NCBI RefSeq assembly: GCF_001431465.1
Contig: NZ_LDJJ01000010.1
Location: 1-64,000 of the forward strand
Reading direction: 5' to 3'
Origin: Stenotrophomonas terrae
GTDB taxonomy: Bacteria; Pseudomonadota; Gammaproteobacteria; Xanthomonadales; Xanthomonadaceae
Length of the DNA stretch: 64,000 nt
Shown here: piece after piece, positions 63,463 to 64,000 of the stretch
Layout: every line of letters begins with the position of its first letter
Numbering within the stretch: position 1 is the first letter of the stretch
Program-made: the position numbers and the translations under genes
Notes under the pieces: model-generated
What the model was told of the DNA's origin: nothing
Database searches by the model: none
Seen by the model: only the letters and a program-made list of their open reading frames with translations

Positions 63463-64000
63463 ATGTCCGCCGTCGCCCACGCTGTCGCTACGCCGCAGTC
63501 CGCCCCCCGCCCGACCCCGGGCATCACCCTGACCACCCAGCTTGCCGGCCAGTCCGCGCTGCTGCCGGCCGGCGTGCTGGGCCTGCTTGTATCGCTGCAC
63601 CGTGCGGTCGAGCCGGGTCGCCAGGCCCGTTTGGCCGCCCGCCGCGAGCGGCAGGCCTTCTTCGACCAGGGCGGCCTGCCGGACTTCCGCACCGATACCC
63701 GCGCCATCCGTGAAGAGGACTGGAGCGTGGCGCCGATTCCGGCCGCGCTGCAGGATCGCCGCGTCGAGATCACCGGCCCCACCGACCCGAAGATGGTCAT
63801 CAACGCGCTGAACTCCGGCGCCAAGGTGTTCATGGCCGACTTCGAGGATTCGACCTCGCCGACCTGGCGCAACGTGCTGGCCGGCCAGCAGACGATGAAG
63901 GCGGCGGTGCGCGGTGACCTGGACTTCACCGCGCCGGCCACCGCCAAGGGCCCGGGCAAGCACTACACGCTGCGCCCGGCTGACGAGCAGGCCGTGCTGA
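63463..64000 (+). CDS. aceB: Malate synthase A (5' part, runs off the window)
   Basis: The first 179 residues of malate synthase, which condenses glyoxylate and acetyl-CoA to malate in the glyoxylate shunt. The visible part includes RRERQAFFDQGGLPDF, ITGPTDPKMVINALNSGAKVFMADFEDSTSPTWRN (the conserved glyoxylate/metal site Asp-Glu, near residue 130) and the start of the barrel. The full family length is about 540 aa, so two thirds lie outside. The ATG at 63463 has AGGA upstream. Truncated by the window edge, not by mutation. Confidence 0.93.
   Translation, partial: MSAVAHAVATPQSAPRPTPGITLTTQLAGQSALLPAGVLGLLVSLHRAVEPGRQARLAARRERQAFFDQGGLPDFRTDTRAIREEDWSVAPIPAALQDRRVEITGPTDPKMVINALNSGAKVFMADFEDSTSPTWRNVLAGQQTMKAAVRGDLDFTAPATAKGPGKHYTLRPADEQAVL

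Overview
The window is GC-rich, densely coded chromosomal DNA from a gamma-proteobacterium of the Xanthomonadaceae, most likely Stenotrophomonas or a close relative. The evidence is an aryl-polyene (xanthomonadin-type) pigment cluster with a chorismatase inside it, intergenic palindromes of the GTAG/SMAG type known from Stenotrophomonas, and ordinary Xanthomonadaceae housekeeping genes. No rRNA, tRNA, CRISPR array, IS element or phage gene was recognised. The assignment is by recognition only; no database was searched.

Layout. 330-2739: cytochrome bd-type quinol oxidase (cydAB). 2866-14686: aryl-polyene pigment cluster. It holds an acyl-ACP/CoA ligase, a divergent chorismatase making hydroxybenzoate, an ACP, a membrane protein, two hot-dog dehydratases, an acyltransferase, a LolA-like carrier, an MMPL exporter and a ketoreductase; a glycosyltransferase, a chain-length factor and a ketosynthase converge on these from the other strand. 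14892-26854: mostly housekeeping genes (ycgL, a giant membrane ankyrin protein, a bestrophin, hemB, a PD40 propeller, aroE, dinG) plus small membrane proteins. 26855-27697: a non-coding block dominated by an inverted repeat with arms of about 230 bp. 27698-34459: DUF1761, flavohaemoprotein (hmp) with a candidate FNR-type box, small unknowns, an amino-acid permease and an ICMT-like methyltransferase.

34687-49060: two divergent transcription units sharing a 458-bp regulatory gap with a strong palindrome. The left unit has a methyltransferase, two unknowns and, further off, a Tat-exported nitrilase. The right unit has a DUF1838 protein, a TonB-dependent receptor, a Tat-exported flavin amine oxidase, a GcdH-like acyl-CoA dehydrogenase, an MDR reductase, a tandem alpha/beta-hydrolase and a VAO-type FAD oxidase. 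This looks like an uncharacterised uptake-and-conversion pathway and is the best candidate for something new.

49445-53872: a RIO-type kinase, then a six-gene minus-strand group containing two short, apparently catalytically dead relatives of type II dehydroquinase, then a signal peptidase I gene on the other strand. 54226-59540: a complete lactate operon (lldP-lldR-lldD-dld) with two perfect LldR-type operators. 60073-64000: an MFS/LysR pair resembling ynfM/ynfL, then a second LysR gene divergent from malate synthase (aceB), which runs off the end.

Most intergenic spaces carry one or more of three repeat classes: GTAG palindromes, GGAGCGGCGTAAGCCGCG REPs, and C/T-rich hairpins, often beside low-complexity GGCTTTT or GGTTGC tracts.
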